From contig JAFLCE010000035.1 of NCBI GenBank assembly GCA_017303655.1, positions 1 to 37,756 of the forward strand: a stretch of 37,756 bases of DNA. The letters are read 5' to 3'. A model generated the notes under the pieces. That model ran no database searches. It was not told the origin of the DNA and saw only the letters and a list, made by a program, of their open reading frames with translations. Positions 6,607-15,108 of the stretch are shown piece after piece. This stretch comes from Anaerolineae bacterium (GTDB lineage: Bacteria; Chloroflexota; Anaerolineae; Anaerolineales; Villigracilaceae). Every line of letters starts with the position of its first letter. The stretch's first letter is position 1. A program made the position numbers and the translations under genes.

Positions 6607-7989
6607 ATGACCTTCGACCCTTCTGATTTCAAACGTGCCATGGGACAGTTCGCTTCGGGCGTGACCGTGGTCACGTCCAAGCATGGCGAGACTCCTATTG
6701 GTATTACGGCGAGTTCGTTCACCAGCCTGAGCCTCGACCCGCCGCTGGTGCTGGTTTCGCTCAATAAAAAATTGTTCACGCATAACGTCATCGCCGAGAG
6801 CGGATATTTTGCGGTGAATGTTTTGTCTGCGCGGCAGCTTGAGATCGGCATGCGCTTTGCGGGCATGAAGCCTGAGATCAAAGATCGCTTTGCCGGGTTG
6901 AAGACTCACACGGCGGTGACGGGCAGTCCGCTGCTGCCTGATTCGCTGGCGTGGGTCGATTGCACCGTTTGGGCGACATATGATGGCGGCGATCACACCA
7001 TCTTTGTGGGTGAGGTCAAGGACTTGTTTGTATCAGAGTTGGATATGCCGCTTCTTTATCACAACAGGCTCTGGCGTCGTAGCGAAGCGTTGGAAGTCCC
7101 CACTGTGCCGATGGAAGTTAATTTGGTCGAAGTCGGTTTGCGGGATGGCATCCAGCGTGAGGAGAAGTTCATCCCCACTGATATGAAAGTGGAATACGCC
7201 TCTCTCCTAGCTGACGCCGGACTCAAGAATATTCAGGTTTCCTCGTTTGTGAATCCGAAGATCGTCCCGCAGATGGCGGACGCTGCTGAAGTGTTTGCAC
7301 GTTTGCCCAAGCGCGATGACGTGACCTTTAGTGCCTTGGTGTTGAATTTGAAAGGTGTGGAGCGCGCGATAGCGGCGGGCGTGAAGCAGTTGGAAATGGG
7401 CGTGCCTGCCAGTGAAACGCTTGCTAGGAAAAATGCCAACACGACCGTTGAAGATGGCATTGTTGAAACTGCCGAGATGGTGAAGATGGCGCGTGAGCAT
7501 GGCGTGAAAGTTCGCGTGGGGGTGCAGGTGGCGTTCGGTTGCGCGTATGAAGGCAAGATCGAACAAGCAAAAGTTGTTTCGATGGCTCGTCGATTTTTGG
7601 CGATGGGCATTGATGAACTCTCGCTTGCGGATTCGGCTGGGCTTGGCAACCCGCAGTTGATCCGCCGCATTGTGCAAGAGGTTCTGCCACTGGCAGGGAA
7701 CGTGCCTGTAGTTCTGCACTTGCACGACACGCGCGGACAAGGCTTAGCGAATTTGTTGTCCGCGTTGAAATCGGGCGTGACGATGTTCGATACATCCTTC
7801 GGCGGTTTGGGTGGATGTCCATTCATTCAGACGGCGAAGGGCAACGTCGCTACCGAAGATACGGCAAATATGCTGCACGAAATGGGCATTCAAACCGGCG
7901 TTGATTTGAAAAAGGTCGCAGAGTTGTCGCGACGGATGGAAGAATTTTTGGGCAAGGAATTGCCTGCGAAGATGCATAAGTTGATTTAG
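6607..7989 (+). CDS. Flavin reductase domain fused to HMG-CoA lyase-type lyase
   Basis: This single 460-residue frame joins two enzymes. Residues 1-160 form a flavin reductase of the FMN-binding split-barrel type (ITASSFTSLSLDPPLVLVSL signature), which supplies reduced flavin to a partner monooxygenase. Residues about 169-460 form a full-length HMG-CoA-lyase-like TIM barrel: LRDGIQRE carries the Arg-Asp pair, VLHLHDTRGQ the metal histidines, and GLGGCPF followed by GNVATED the catalytic-cysteine signature. HMG-CoA lyases cleave 3-hydroxyacyl-CoAs to acetyl-CoA or similar plus a keto acid. An internal ATG at 7111 lies at the junction but has no good ribosome site at proper spacing, so a true fusion is more likely. 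The fusion suggests that flavin-dependent oxygenation and CoA-thioester cleavage belong to one pathway. Confidence 0.88.
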   Translation: MTFDPSDFKRAMGQFASGVTVVTSKHGETPIGITASSFTSLSLDPPLVLVSLNKKLFTHNVIAESGYFAVNVLSARQLEIGMRFAGMKPEIKDRFAGLKTHTAVTGSPLLPDSLAWVDCTVWATYDGGDHTIFVGEVKDLFVSELDMPLLYHNRLWRRSEALEVPTVPMEVNLVEVGLRDGIQREEKFIPTDMKVEYASLLADAGLKNIQVSSFVNPKIVPQMADAAEVFARLPKRDDVTFSALVLNLKGVERAIAAGVKQLEMGVPASETLARKNANTTVEDGIVETAEMVKMAREHGVKVRVGVQVAFGCAYEGKIEQAKVVSMARRFLAMGIDELSLADSAGLGNPQLIRRIVQEVLPLAGNVPVVLHLHDTRGQGLANLLSALKSGVTMFDTSFGGLGGCPFIQTAKGNVATEDTANMLHEMGIQTGVDLKKVAELSRRMEEFLGKELPAKMHKLI

Positions 7990-8018
7990 CTACTCGACCA
8001 CTAGAGTATTGATAAAAC

Positions 8019-9245
8019 ATGGCTCAAACCATCTCTGAAAAGATCCTCTCCAAGCACGCAGGCAAGCCCGTGAAAGCGGGAGATATTGCCGTTGTCCACG
8101 TGGACGGTGTGATGGCGACCGATGCGACATCACCGTTTGCGATCAAATCCTTCCGCGCGATGGGTGGCAAGAAACTTTGGGACAGCGAGCGCGTGTCGTT
8201 GATTATTGACCACGCTTCGCCCGCACCAAATGAAACGGTTGCAAATTTACATAAGCTCATGCGCGATTTTTCGGCAGAGATGGGTTGCAGGCTGTATGAT
8301 ATCGGCGAAGGGATCTGTCACCAGTTGATGGTGGAAGATGCACACGTGCGACCCGGTGATCTTTTCCTCGGCGCGGACTCGCACACGCCCACCTATGGTG
8401 CGTTGAACGCCTTCGGGATCGGCGTCGGTTCGACGGATCTAGCTGCGACGATGGTAACAGGCAAGACCTGGCTGAAAGTCCCGAAGACTATCAAGATCAC
8501 ATTGAATGGTGAACTAAAAAAAGGCGTGACCTCTAAAGACTTGGTCCTCTTCCTTGTCAAAGAACTTGGCGTGGAAGGTGCGAATTATCAAGCCGTTGAA
8601 TTCACAGGTGAAACGGTCAAGTCTATGACGCTTGCCAGCCGTATGGCTATCGCCAATATGAGTTCCGAAATGGGCGCGAAGACAGGTTTGGTCGACCCGA
8701 CGGGACTCGACCTTTGGTATCCCTTCGAGCCGACCTTCGCAGACAGCGGCGCGGAATACGTTCGCGAGTTGACCTTCGATGTGTCCGCGCTTCGCCCGCA
8801 GATTGCCAAGCCGCACTCGCCTGAGAACGTCGTCGCCATTGACGAAGTGCTGGGCACAAAAATCCATTACGCCTTTATTGGTTCCTGCACCAATACCCGC
8901 CTCGAAGATCTGCATGCCGCGGCAGATGTCTTGAAGGGCAAGAAACTTTCCAGCGGCGTGCGCCTCATCATTGCACCCGCGTCCAAAAAAGTTTTCAACG
9001 ACGCACTCAAAGATGGCACGATCGGAATTCTCTCCGATGCTGGCGCGACCTTCATCACTTCGGGTTGTGGTCCCTGCGTGGGTTCACATCTCGGCGTGCC
9101 AGGCGATGGGGAAGTGGTCATCTCATCCACCAATCGCAATTTCCAAGGGCGCATGGGCAATCCCAGAGCACAGGTCTATCTCGGTTCGCCCGCTGTTGTG
9201 GCGGCGTCTGCGTTGGCGGGAGAAATCATGGAGCCGACCGAATGA
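8019..9245 (+). CDS. Aconitase-family hydratase, large subunit (LeuC-like)
   Basis: This 408-residue protein has the [4Fe-4S]-cluster cysteines of the aconitase/isopropylmalate isomerase family: one in GSCTNTR near residue 289 and two in SGCGPC near 349-352, with ADSHT near 125. Length and pairing with a separate small subunit match the LeuC/HacA branch. The family isomerises or hydrates di- and tricarboxylic acids. There are no leucine-pathway genes beside it; it sits with a CoA-transferase, an HMG-CoA-lyase-type lyase and a cyclic amide hydrolase. I therefore infer a catabolic hydratase, for example of an alkyl- or dialkylmaleate or citraconate, as with dimethylmaleate hydratase of nicotinate fermentation. 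Biosynthetic leuC cannot be excluded. It overlaps the small-subunit gene by 4 bases. Confidence 0.88.
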   Translation: MAQTISEKILSKHAGKPVKAGDIAVVHVDGVMATDATSPFAIKSFRAMGGKKLWDSERVSLIIDHASPAPNETVANLHKLMRDFSAEMGCRLYDIGEGICHQLMVEDAHVRPGDLFLGADSHTPTYGALNAFGIGVGSTDLAATMVTGKTWLKVPKTIKITLNGELKKGVTSKDLVLFLVKELGVEGANYQAVEFTGETVKSMTLASRMAIANMSSEMGAKTGLVDPTGLDLWYPFEPTFADSGAEYVRELTFDVSALRPQIAKPHSPENVVAIDEVLGTKIHYAFIGSCTNTRLEDLHAAADVLKGKKLSSGVRLIIAPASKKVFNDALKDGTIGILSDAGATFITSGCGPCVGSHLGVPGDGEVVISSTNRNFQGRMGNPRAQVYLGSPAVVAASALAGEIMEPTE

Positions 9246-9727
9246 CCACTGCTTACGTTTACCCCGTCGACAACATCGACACCGACCGCATCATCCCAGG
9301 TAAATACACCAAAACTCTGGATATGTCCGCGCTGGCTTCGCATGTACTCGAAGACCTCGACCCTGAATTTGCAAAGAAGGTTCAGCAGGGCGATATCCTC
9401 GTGGCTGGAAATAATTTCGGCTGTGGCTCATCACGCGAACAAGCCCCCATTGCCATCAAAGCCGCAGGCATTTCGGTTGTCGTTGCGAAAACTTTTGCAA
9501 GAATTTTTTATCGCAACGCCATCAACATCGGTTTGCCCGTTATCGAAGTGGAACATCACAACATTCAGTCAGGTGATTCGATCTCGGCTGACCTTGAGAA
9601 TGGCATCGTCACGAATCACACTCGCAACGAAACCTATCAAGCCACCAAGATGCCGCAGCAGATGATCGACATTCTCAATGCGGGCGGGTTGGTGAATTAT
9701 CTTATCCAACACGGCGACTACGTTTAG
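9242..9727 (+). CDS. Aconitase-family hydratase, small subunit (LeuD-like)
   Basis: This 161-residue swivel-domain subunit starts at ATG 9242 inside the LeuC-like stop (ATGA). It shows the start [12 protein letters not shown] and the substrate-loop motif [11 protein letters not shown] typical of LeuD proteins, with [14 protein letters not shown] after it. It pairs with the large subunit to make the active site; the swivel domain largely sets side-chain specificity. Its substrate is therefore best tested together with the lyase and CoA-transferase nearby. It ends three bases before the CoA-transferase ATG. Confidence 0.88.
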   Translation: MTTAYVYPVDNIDTDRIIPGKYTKTLDMSALASHVLEDLDPEFAKKVQQGDILVAGNNFGCGSSREQAPIAIKAAGISVVVAKTFARIFYRNAINIGLPVIEVEHHNIQSGDSISADLENGIVTNHTRNETYQATKMPQQMIDILNAGGLVNYLIQHGDYV

Positions 9728-9730
9728 AAA

Positions 9731-10909
9731 ATGACCCTTCACACTCTCTCCTCCCTCCGCGTTCTCGAATTCAGCCATGCCGTGCTCGGTCCTGCCTGCG
9801 GGCTGGTCCTCGCCGATCTCGGTGCGGAGGTCATTCGCATTGAGCCGTTGGATGGTGACCCGACACGCAAACTCAAGGGCTTTGGCACGGGCTATTATCC
9901 GTTCTTCAATCGCAACAAAAAAAGTATTGCCATCGATATCAAATCCGATGCAGGGCGTGAAGTCATTTTCAAGTTATTGGAATCGACGGATGTTCTGATA
10001 GAAAACTTTGCGCCTGGGACGATGGATCGACTTGGCTTTGGATATGAAGCCCTCGCCTCAACCTACCCGACGCTTGTGTACTGCTCCCTGAAAGGATTCC
10101 TCCCCGGACCCTATTCCTCACGCCTCGCGCTCGATGAAGTGGTGCAGTTCATGAGCGGCATCGCCTACATGACGGGACCCATCGGTCAGCCGTTGCGTGC
10201 GGGCGCATCTGTCATTGACATCATGGGCGGGTCATATGGCGCAATAGCGATCCTCGCTGCTTTAAGAGAACGCGATGCCACAGGCAAAGGTCAACTCGTG
10301 AAGAGTGCCTTGTTCGAAACCGCCGCCTTCCTGATGGGACATCACATGGCATACGCGGCTGTGACCAAGGAACCTGTCCCGCCGATGCCTGCACGAGTCA
10401 GTGCTTGGGCAATTTATCGGACATTCAATACTTGCGAGAATGAACTGGTCTTTATCGGCGTCACCAGCGACAAGCAATGGGTGCGCTTTTGTGAGTCGTT
10501 CGAGATGCACGACCTGCTCGCGGATGATCGTCTCGCCACCAATAATGGTCGCATTGACCAGCGCGAATGGCTGATCCCTGACCTGATTTCCAGAATCGCG
10601 AAGTATTCGAAAGCTGATGTGTTGCAACGCTGTGAAAATGCCGACCTGCCGTTTTCGCCTATTGCCAAACCTGAAGATTTATTCACTGATGAACAGTTGA
10701 TTCAGGGACATAGTCTGCTGGAAACCATGTTGCCCAATGGCGACACGACGCAACTTCCACGCCTGCCGCTGTTGTTGGGCGGCGAAGGCTCGCAGTTAGA
10801 GATCAATCCACCTAAGATTGGCGAACATTCCAAAGAAATACTATCCGAGATTGGGATTGACCAAGCCACAATTGAAAAACTAATTCAAGATCATATCGTA
10901 GCAACCTAA
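9731..10909 (+). CDS. Class III CoA-transferase (CaiB/BaiF family)
   Basis: This 392-residue protein opens with the family pattern LRVLEFSHAVLGP...LADLGAEVIRIEP and carries the catalytic aspartate in LALDEVVQFMSG near residue 135. Such enzymes move CoA from a donor such as succinyl-CoA to a carboxylic acid acceptor; known members act on formate/oxalate, carnitine, malate and citramalate. Lying directly after the LeuCD-like hydratase and close to the HMG-CoA-lyase-type lyase, it probably activates the hydroxy-dicarboxylate made by the hydratase for cleavage. That order is inference. The length is normal for the family and the frame is intact. Confidence 0.87.
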   Translation: MTLHTLSSLRVLEFSHAVLGPACGLVLADLGAEVIRIEPLDGDPTRKLKGFGTGYYPFFNRNKKSIAIDIKSDAGREVIFKLLESTDVLIENFAPGTMDRLGFGYEALASTYPTLVYCSLKGFLPGPYSSRLALDEVVQFMSGIAYMTGPIGQPLRAGASVIDIMGGSYGAIAILAALRERDATGKGQLVKSALFETAAFLMGHHMAYAAVTKEPVPPMPARVSAWAIYRTFNTCENELVFIGVTSDKQWVRFCESFEMHDLLADDRLATNNGRIDQREWLIPDLISRIAKYSKADVLQRCENADLPFSPIAKPEDLFTDEQLIQGHSLLETMLPNGDTTQLPRLPLLLGGEGSQLEINPPKIGEHSKEILSEIGIDQATIEKLIQDHIVAT

Positions 10910-10935
10910 AGAATTATCAATTACAGGAGTCATCC

Positions 10936-12408
10936 ATGTACGACTTACTCATCAAGAACACAAAACTCGTGCGACCCAATCAGACCTCGGTGGAAGTGGC
11001 AGATATCGCCATCAGTGGGGGGGAGGTTCAGAGGGTCGCACCAAGCATCCCTGTGGAAGAGGCGAAAGAAGTCCATGATGCGAAAGGACTTCTCGCATTC
11101 CCTGGTCTGGTGGATGGTCACATGCATGTCGGTATTTATTCGCCATTAGCCGAAGATGCGATCACGGAATCAAAAGCCGCTGCGATGGGTGGGGTGACAT
11201 CGGCGATCACATATTTTCGCACGGGCGAATATTATTTGAACAAGGGCGGCGCGTACAAGGATTTTTATCCTGAAGTGTTGGATATTTCAAAAGGCAAATA
11301 TTGGGTGGACTATGCCTATCACCTTGCGCCGATCAATCGCGCGCACATCGATGAGATGCCGATGTTGCTGAATGACTTCGGCGTGTCGTCGTTCAAGATA
11401 TTTATGTTTTACGGCGGGCATGGGTTGCATGGCAAGTCTGACCAGCAGCATAATTTTTTGAAACTTGAAGGCGACGAAAAATATGACTTTGCGCATTTCG
11501 AGTTCATCATGCGCAAGTTGAGTGAGATGATCGAAGCGAACCCGCAGCAGGCGCCGTATATCAGTTTGAGTCTGCATTGCGAAGTGGCGGACATTTTGAA
11601 CGCGTACACGTCGATGGTGCAGCGCGATGGCAAGTTGAAGGGACTGCATGCGTATAATGCGGCGCGTCCGCCGCACAGTGAGGGACTGGCGGTGTTCATC
11701 GCTTCATATCTCGCGCATGAGACGAGTTGTGCCAATATCAATCTGTTGCACCTCACATCACGCAAGGCGCTCGAAGCCGCGCTGATGATGCGTGATTTAT
11801 TTCCGCATATAAACTTTCGCCGTGAAGTAACGATTGGACATTTACTGCTCGATACCGACGAACCCAACGGCGTGCTGGCAAAGGTCAATCCGCCGATCCG
11901 TCCGCGCGCGGATGTGGAATTTTTGTGGGAGAAAGTGTTGAGCGGCGATGTCGATTGGGTGGTCAGCGACCATGCCTGCTGTTCGACCGAAATGAAATAC
12001 AACGCCGACCATCCCGATGATATTTGGATGGCGAAGTCAGGCTTTGGCGGCACGGAATACATGTTGAGCGGCTTGCACAGCGAAGGCTCCAAGCGTGGAC
12101 TATCCTTGAATCGCATGGCAGAACTCGTGTGTTGGAATCCCGCCCAGCGATATGGACTTCTCTCGAAAGGTGATATCGCCGAAGGCTACGACGCGGACAT
12201 CGTACTATTCGACCCGAATGAATCATTTGTTGTAAGAGCCGCCGAATCAGAATCAAATCAAGGCTACACACCATTTGAAGGACATGAACTCACAGGCAAG
12301 GTCAAGGCGACCTTCGTACGCGGGAACATGGTATATGAGAACGGAAAGATTTTGGGTGAAGCGATGGGACAGTATTTGCTAAGACCCATGGAAAAGCATA
12401 ACCACTAA
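10936..12408 (+). CDS. Dihydropyrimidinase/hydantoinase-type cyclic amide hydrolase
   Basis: This 490-residue amidohydrolase opens the ring of cyclic ureides or imides. Visible metal-site features are HMH in GLVDGHMHVG near residue 62, the lysine expected to be carbamylated in SSFKIFMFYGG, a histidine in SLHCE, LLHLTS and the aspartate of VSDHACC. All core residues of the family are present. AGGAG at 10925-10929 supports the start. No pyrimidine-degradation partners (dihydropyrimidine dehydrogenase, beta-ureidopropionase) lie nearby, so I infer a different ring substrate; alkyl-maleimides or related imides would suit the hydratase and lyase upstream. Its stop codon lies within a long palindrome (12400-12480). 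Confidence 0.88.
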   Translation: MYDLLIKNTKLVRPNQTSVEVADIAISGGEVQRVAPSIPVEEAKEVHDAKGLLAFPGLVDGHMHVGIYSPLAEDAITESKAAAMGGVTSAITYFRTGEYYLNKGGAYKDFYPEVLDISKGKYWVDYAYHLAPINRAHIDEMPMLLNDFGVSSFKIFMFYGGHGLHGKSDQQHNFLKLEGDEKYDFAHFEFIMRKLSEMIEANPQQAPYISLSLHCEVADILNAYTSMVQRDGKLKGLHAYNAARPPHSEGLAVFIASYLAHETSCANINLLHLTSRKALEAALMMRDLFPHINFRREVTIGHLLLDTDEPNGVLAKVNPPIRPRADVEFLWEKVLSGDVDWVVSDHACCSTEMKYNADHPDDIWMAKSGFGGTEYMLSGLHSEGSKRGLSLNRMAELVCWNPAQRYGLLSKGDIAEGYDADIVLFDPNESFVVRAAESESNQGYTPFEGHELTGKVKATFVRGNMVYENGKILGEAMGQYLLRPMEKHNH

Positions 12409-12480
12409 GGAGACAATAGGTCATAAAGGAAAACCTTTTGCTTTTAACCTTTGTGATACTTCGTGACCCTTTGTGGTAAA
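12400..12480 (+). repeat. Long imperfect palindrome spanning a stop codon
   Basis: AACCACTAAGG at 12400-12410 (including the TAA stop of the hydrolase) is mirrored by CCTTTGTGGT near 12469-12478, and TCATAAAGG near 12421-12429 by CCTTTGTGA near 12448-12456. The whole stretch can fold as one stem of about 30 imperfect pairs with an AT-rich loop. The right arm (CTTCGTGACCCTTTGTGGT) resembles short CTTxGTG-repeat palindromes that I recall from many environmental bacteria. It may terminate or attenuate transcription before the MFS gene, or be a mobile micro-repeat. Confidence 0.6.
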
Positions 12481-12500
12481 GAATTTTAGAAAAGGAACAA

Positions 12501-13685
12501 ATGAACAAACGCCTCCTGAACGTCGGTCTCATCGTCCTGGTAGACATGCTCGGCTTCGCACTCATTGTGCCGCTGTTAACTTTCTTTGCCGATTCATTTG
12601 GCGCAACGGAATTTCAGACCGGACTACTCGTTTCGTCCTATGCGCTCATGCAAATGATCAGCGCGCCCATTCTCGGACGTCTCTCCGATAAATATGGACG
12701 CCGCCCTGTTTTCCTCATCAGCATTTTGGGAACCTTTATCGGCTTTCTGATTCTTGGGTTTGCGAATTCACTGGTGTGGTTGTTTGTTAGTCGCATTCTT
12801 TCGGGTCTCACAGCTGGGAATATCTCCGTAGCGCAAGCCTACATCGCTGATGTGACCGATGAAAAGAATCGCGCTCGCGGCATGGGCATGTTCGGTGCGG
12901 CGTTTGGTATTGGCTTTATTCTCGGTCCAGCCATGGGCGGCATATTGAGTCAATATGGCTTTGCCGTCCCGGCTTTTGTTTCGGCGGCGTTCGCGTTCAT
13001 CAATTTGCTTACCGTCTTTTTCTGGTTGCCCGAATCACTCACCGATGAACGTCGTGCAGAATTGGCAACGCAAAAGAAAGCGAATATCTCATTTGCTTCG
13101 TTAGTGGCTGCACTTAATCATCCGAAGGTCGGTTCACTCTTGTGGATGCGCTTCGGGTTTGCAATTGCATTCAATTCCTTTCAAACCGTCTTTCCGTTAT
13201 ATGTGCTCAACAAGTTCGGCTTGGGCGCACAGCAGACGGGGTACATCCTTGCCTATCTTGGCATTGTTCTGGTCGTCATGCAAGGCGGGCTGATCGGTCC
13301 GCTTTCCGCGCGGTTCAAGGAGGCGAGTCTCATCGTCACCTTCCTTGGCTTTGCGCTCGTCGGCATGATTGGTTGGGCAGTCGCATCATCCATTCCATTC
13401 CTGCTCGTTGCGATGTTCCCGATGGCGGTGGGCGCGGGTTCGTTCAATGCGCTCATCAACTCCGCAATTAGTAAAGCCGTCACACGTGATGAAGTCGGTG
13501 GCATGTTAGGGCTTGGTGCAGGTCTCGAAAGCGCCACCCGTGTGGTCATGCCCGCACTGGCGAGTTATCTGCTCGGCGCGTATGGCACGTCCACGCCCGG
13601 ATATATGGGTTCGATCGTGATGGCGGTCGTGGTGATGTATGCATATGTGAATCTTATTTTAAAAAGCAACTCGGTGATTGAGTAG
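12501..13685 (+). CDS. MFS transporter (TetA/multidrug-like, 12 TM)
   Basis: This 394-residue hydrophobic protein has about twelve predicted membrane helices. The loop-2/3 signature GRLSDKYGRRPVFL and the TCR-type helix-5 pattern GAAFGIGFILGPAMGG are present. Relatives of this type (TetA-like drug:H+ antiporters) usually export, but sequence alone does not give direction. Within a catabolic cluster it may import a substrate or expel a toxic intermediate. AGGAA just upstream gives the ribosome site. It is set off on both sides by palindromic repeats, so it may be expressed separately from the enzymes. Confidence 0.88.
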   Translation: MNKRLLNVGLIVLVDMLGFALIVPLLTFFADSFGATEFQTGLLVSSYALMQMISAPILGRLSDKYGRRPVFLISILGTFIGFLILGFANSLVWLFVSRILSGLTAGNISVAQAYIADVTDEKNRARGMGMFGAAFGIGFILGPAMGGILSQYGFAVPAFVSAAFAFINLLTVFFWLPESLTDERRAELATQKKANISFASLVAALNHPKVGSLLWMRFGFAIAFNSFQTVFPLYVLNKFGLGAQQTGYILAYLGIVLVVMQGGLIGPLSARFKEASLIVTFLGFALVGMIGWAVASSIPFLLVAMFPMAVGAGSFNALINSAISKAVTRDEVGGMLGLGAGLESATRVVMPALASYLLGAYGTSTPGYMGSIVMAVVVMYAYVNLILKSNSVIE

Positions 13686-13748
13686 TGAGCGTTTCGGAAC
13701 CACCTGTTATAGGAAAACTATTAATAACAAAAATTACTTTGCTTACCT

Positions 13749-13796
13749 GCTGGTTTCGATACGCCTTCGGCTGTCGCCTCAGGCTACTCAACCAGC
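13749..13796 (+). repeat. REP-like palindrome after the MFS gene
   Basis: The sequence GCTGGTT at 13749-13755 is mirrored by AACCAGC at 13790-13796, and the interior (TTCGATACGCC and GGCTACTCAACC) matches a short palindrome type that I recall as common in extragenic regions of many bacteria. TTGAGTAG at the end of the MFS gene (about 13677-13684) is also complementary to CTACTCAA at 13784-13791, so alternative folds are possible. It sits in the 139-base gap before the acyl-CoA-dehydrogenase-fold gene. Confidence 0.55.
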
Positions 13797-13824
13797 GAGA
13801 TAAAAATAAAAAGGAACAAAACCA

Positions 13825-15099
13825 ATGACTAAACTAACCGCCGAATTTTTATTTGACGACCTCACGCCCGCCGAGCGTGCCTGTGCCGAACGGGTCGAAT
13901 CGATTCTTCCCGAGCTGCGGGCTCATGCTGAAGAATCAGATGCGAGCGGAAAATTTTATGTGCCGCACCGTGAGACGCTGGCGAAGGCTGGCTTGCTTGG
14001 GCTGGTGATCCCCGAATCTTACGGCGGACTCGGCGGTGGTTTGCGCGACCTTGCCGCTGCGACCTTTGCGATGGGTACAGCCTGCCCGTCTACGGCGCTG
14101 GCGTATTTCTTTCATTGCTCCACTTCCTCGCGTGGATTGCTCGCTCTCGATGCGATTGATGAAGGCAAGTTTACAGAAGAAGAAATCTCCGCTGTGAAAA
14201 CTTTTGCGGAAAATGTTCTGCATCGCATGGGGACGAAGAGTCAATTGCTTGGGAATTTCGCCAGCGAAACTGCCAAGTCATCGCAGAGTGCTGTTTTCAT
14301 TTCAACAGAGGCAGAGAAAGTGGACGGCGGCTGGAAGCTCAACGGCGTGAAGTCGTTCGGTTGCAATACCGGCGTCGCGGATGCGTATTTGGTGGCGGCA
14401 AAGCTCAAAGGCTACGACACGGCTGAAGGCTTGGTCATGTTCTTCGTCCCGCGTGAGGCGGTGGGCGTGAAGGAACGTCCGCAGTGGGATGCGCTTGGGA
14501 TGCGTGCCACCGCGTCGCATGGCATCATACTTGAAAATGTTTTCGTGCCCGATGACGAGTCGCTTGCCATGCCGGGTGCTTTTGTTAAGTTGATGCAGTC
14601 CAGCCGCGGCTCATTGATGGGCAATCAGCCCGCCATTTCTGCCATCTATCTCGGTGCAGCAAAGCAAGCCTATGATTATGCTCTCGAGAAAACGATGAGC
14701 ATGAAATTTGAAGATACCGGCAAACCGATTGCGACCAGCGCCTTCCATCAGGAGTTGATCGGTAAGATGACAGTCGAAATCGAAACCGCGCGCCTGTGGC
14801 TTCGCAGACAAATTGATCTGGAAACTTGTGAGCCGCCCATCGCGTCGAAGACCGAAGTGATTCAGCATTGGCGCATGGCAAAAGGGACAGTTTCCGAAAG
14901 TGCCTTCGAAGTGGCGCAACTTGCGATGAAGATGACCGGCACCAGCGGCACGGCAAATCGCGGAGTCATCGCTCGCATGCTGCGTGACATTGCCATGGCG
15001 CTCGTGATGGCATTCCCCGCCGAACGCGGACGACTCGAAGCGGCAAAGTCCATTACCGATGGACAAGAAACAAAATCATTTACGGTGAAACAAGATTGA
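13825..15099 (+). CDS. Acyl-CoA dehydrogenase-fold flavoprotein, possible monooxygenase
   Basis: This 424-residue protein has the acyl-CoA dehydrogenase fold: the N-terminal helical segment ending LLGLVIPESYGGLGGG, the beta domain GWKLNGVKSFGCNTGVAD, the LGMRATASH segment and the C-terminal GTSGTANRG helix region. The catalytic glutamate found either in a YEGT-type motif near the C-terminus or in the alternative helix position of isovaleryl-CoA dehydrogenase is not visible; the stretches there read MLRDIAMAL and SSRGSLMGN. ACAD-fold proteins without that base include reduced-flavin monooxygenases such as DszC. A flavin reductase domain is encoded at 6607, which supports this. A normal dehydrogenase role is still possible. 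AAGGA precedes the ATG. Confidence 0.8.
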   Translation: MTKLTAEFLFDDLTPAERACAERVESILPELRAHAEESDASGKFYVPHRETLAKAGLLGLVIPESYGGLGGGLRDLAAATFAMGTACPSTALAYFFHCSTSSRGLLALDAIDEGKFTEEEISAVKTFAENVLHRMGTKSQLLGNFASETAKSSQSAVFISTEAEKVDGGWKLNGVKSFGCNTGVADAYLVAAKLKGYDTAEGLVMFFVPREAVGVKERPQWDALGMRATASHGIILENVFVPDDESLAMPGAFVKLMQSSRGSLMGNQPAISAIYLGAAKQAYDYALEKTMSMKFEDTGKPIATSAFHQELIGKMTVEIETARLWLRRQIDLETCEPPIASKTEVIQHWRMAKGTVSESAFEVAQLAMKMTGTSGTANRGVIARMLRDIAMALVMAFPAERGRLEAAKSITDGQETKSFTVKQD

Positions 15100-15108
15100 T
15101 ATCAAACT

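Noticed and set aside
7111-7989. Separate HMG-CoA-lyase gene starting at ATG 7111
   Set aside because: The nearest ribosome-site-like GGAAG is too far upstream and the frame is continuous with the reductase domain.
8019-9727. Plain leucine biosynthesis leuCD
   Set aside because: No leuA or leuB is beside it and all neighbours are catabolic; kept only as an alternative.
10936-12408. Pyrimidine degradation dihydropyrimidinase
   Set aside because: Other genes of that route are absent here, so the general cyclic amide hydrolase call is safer.
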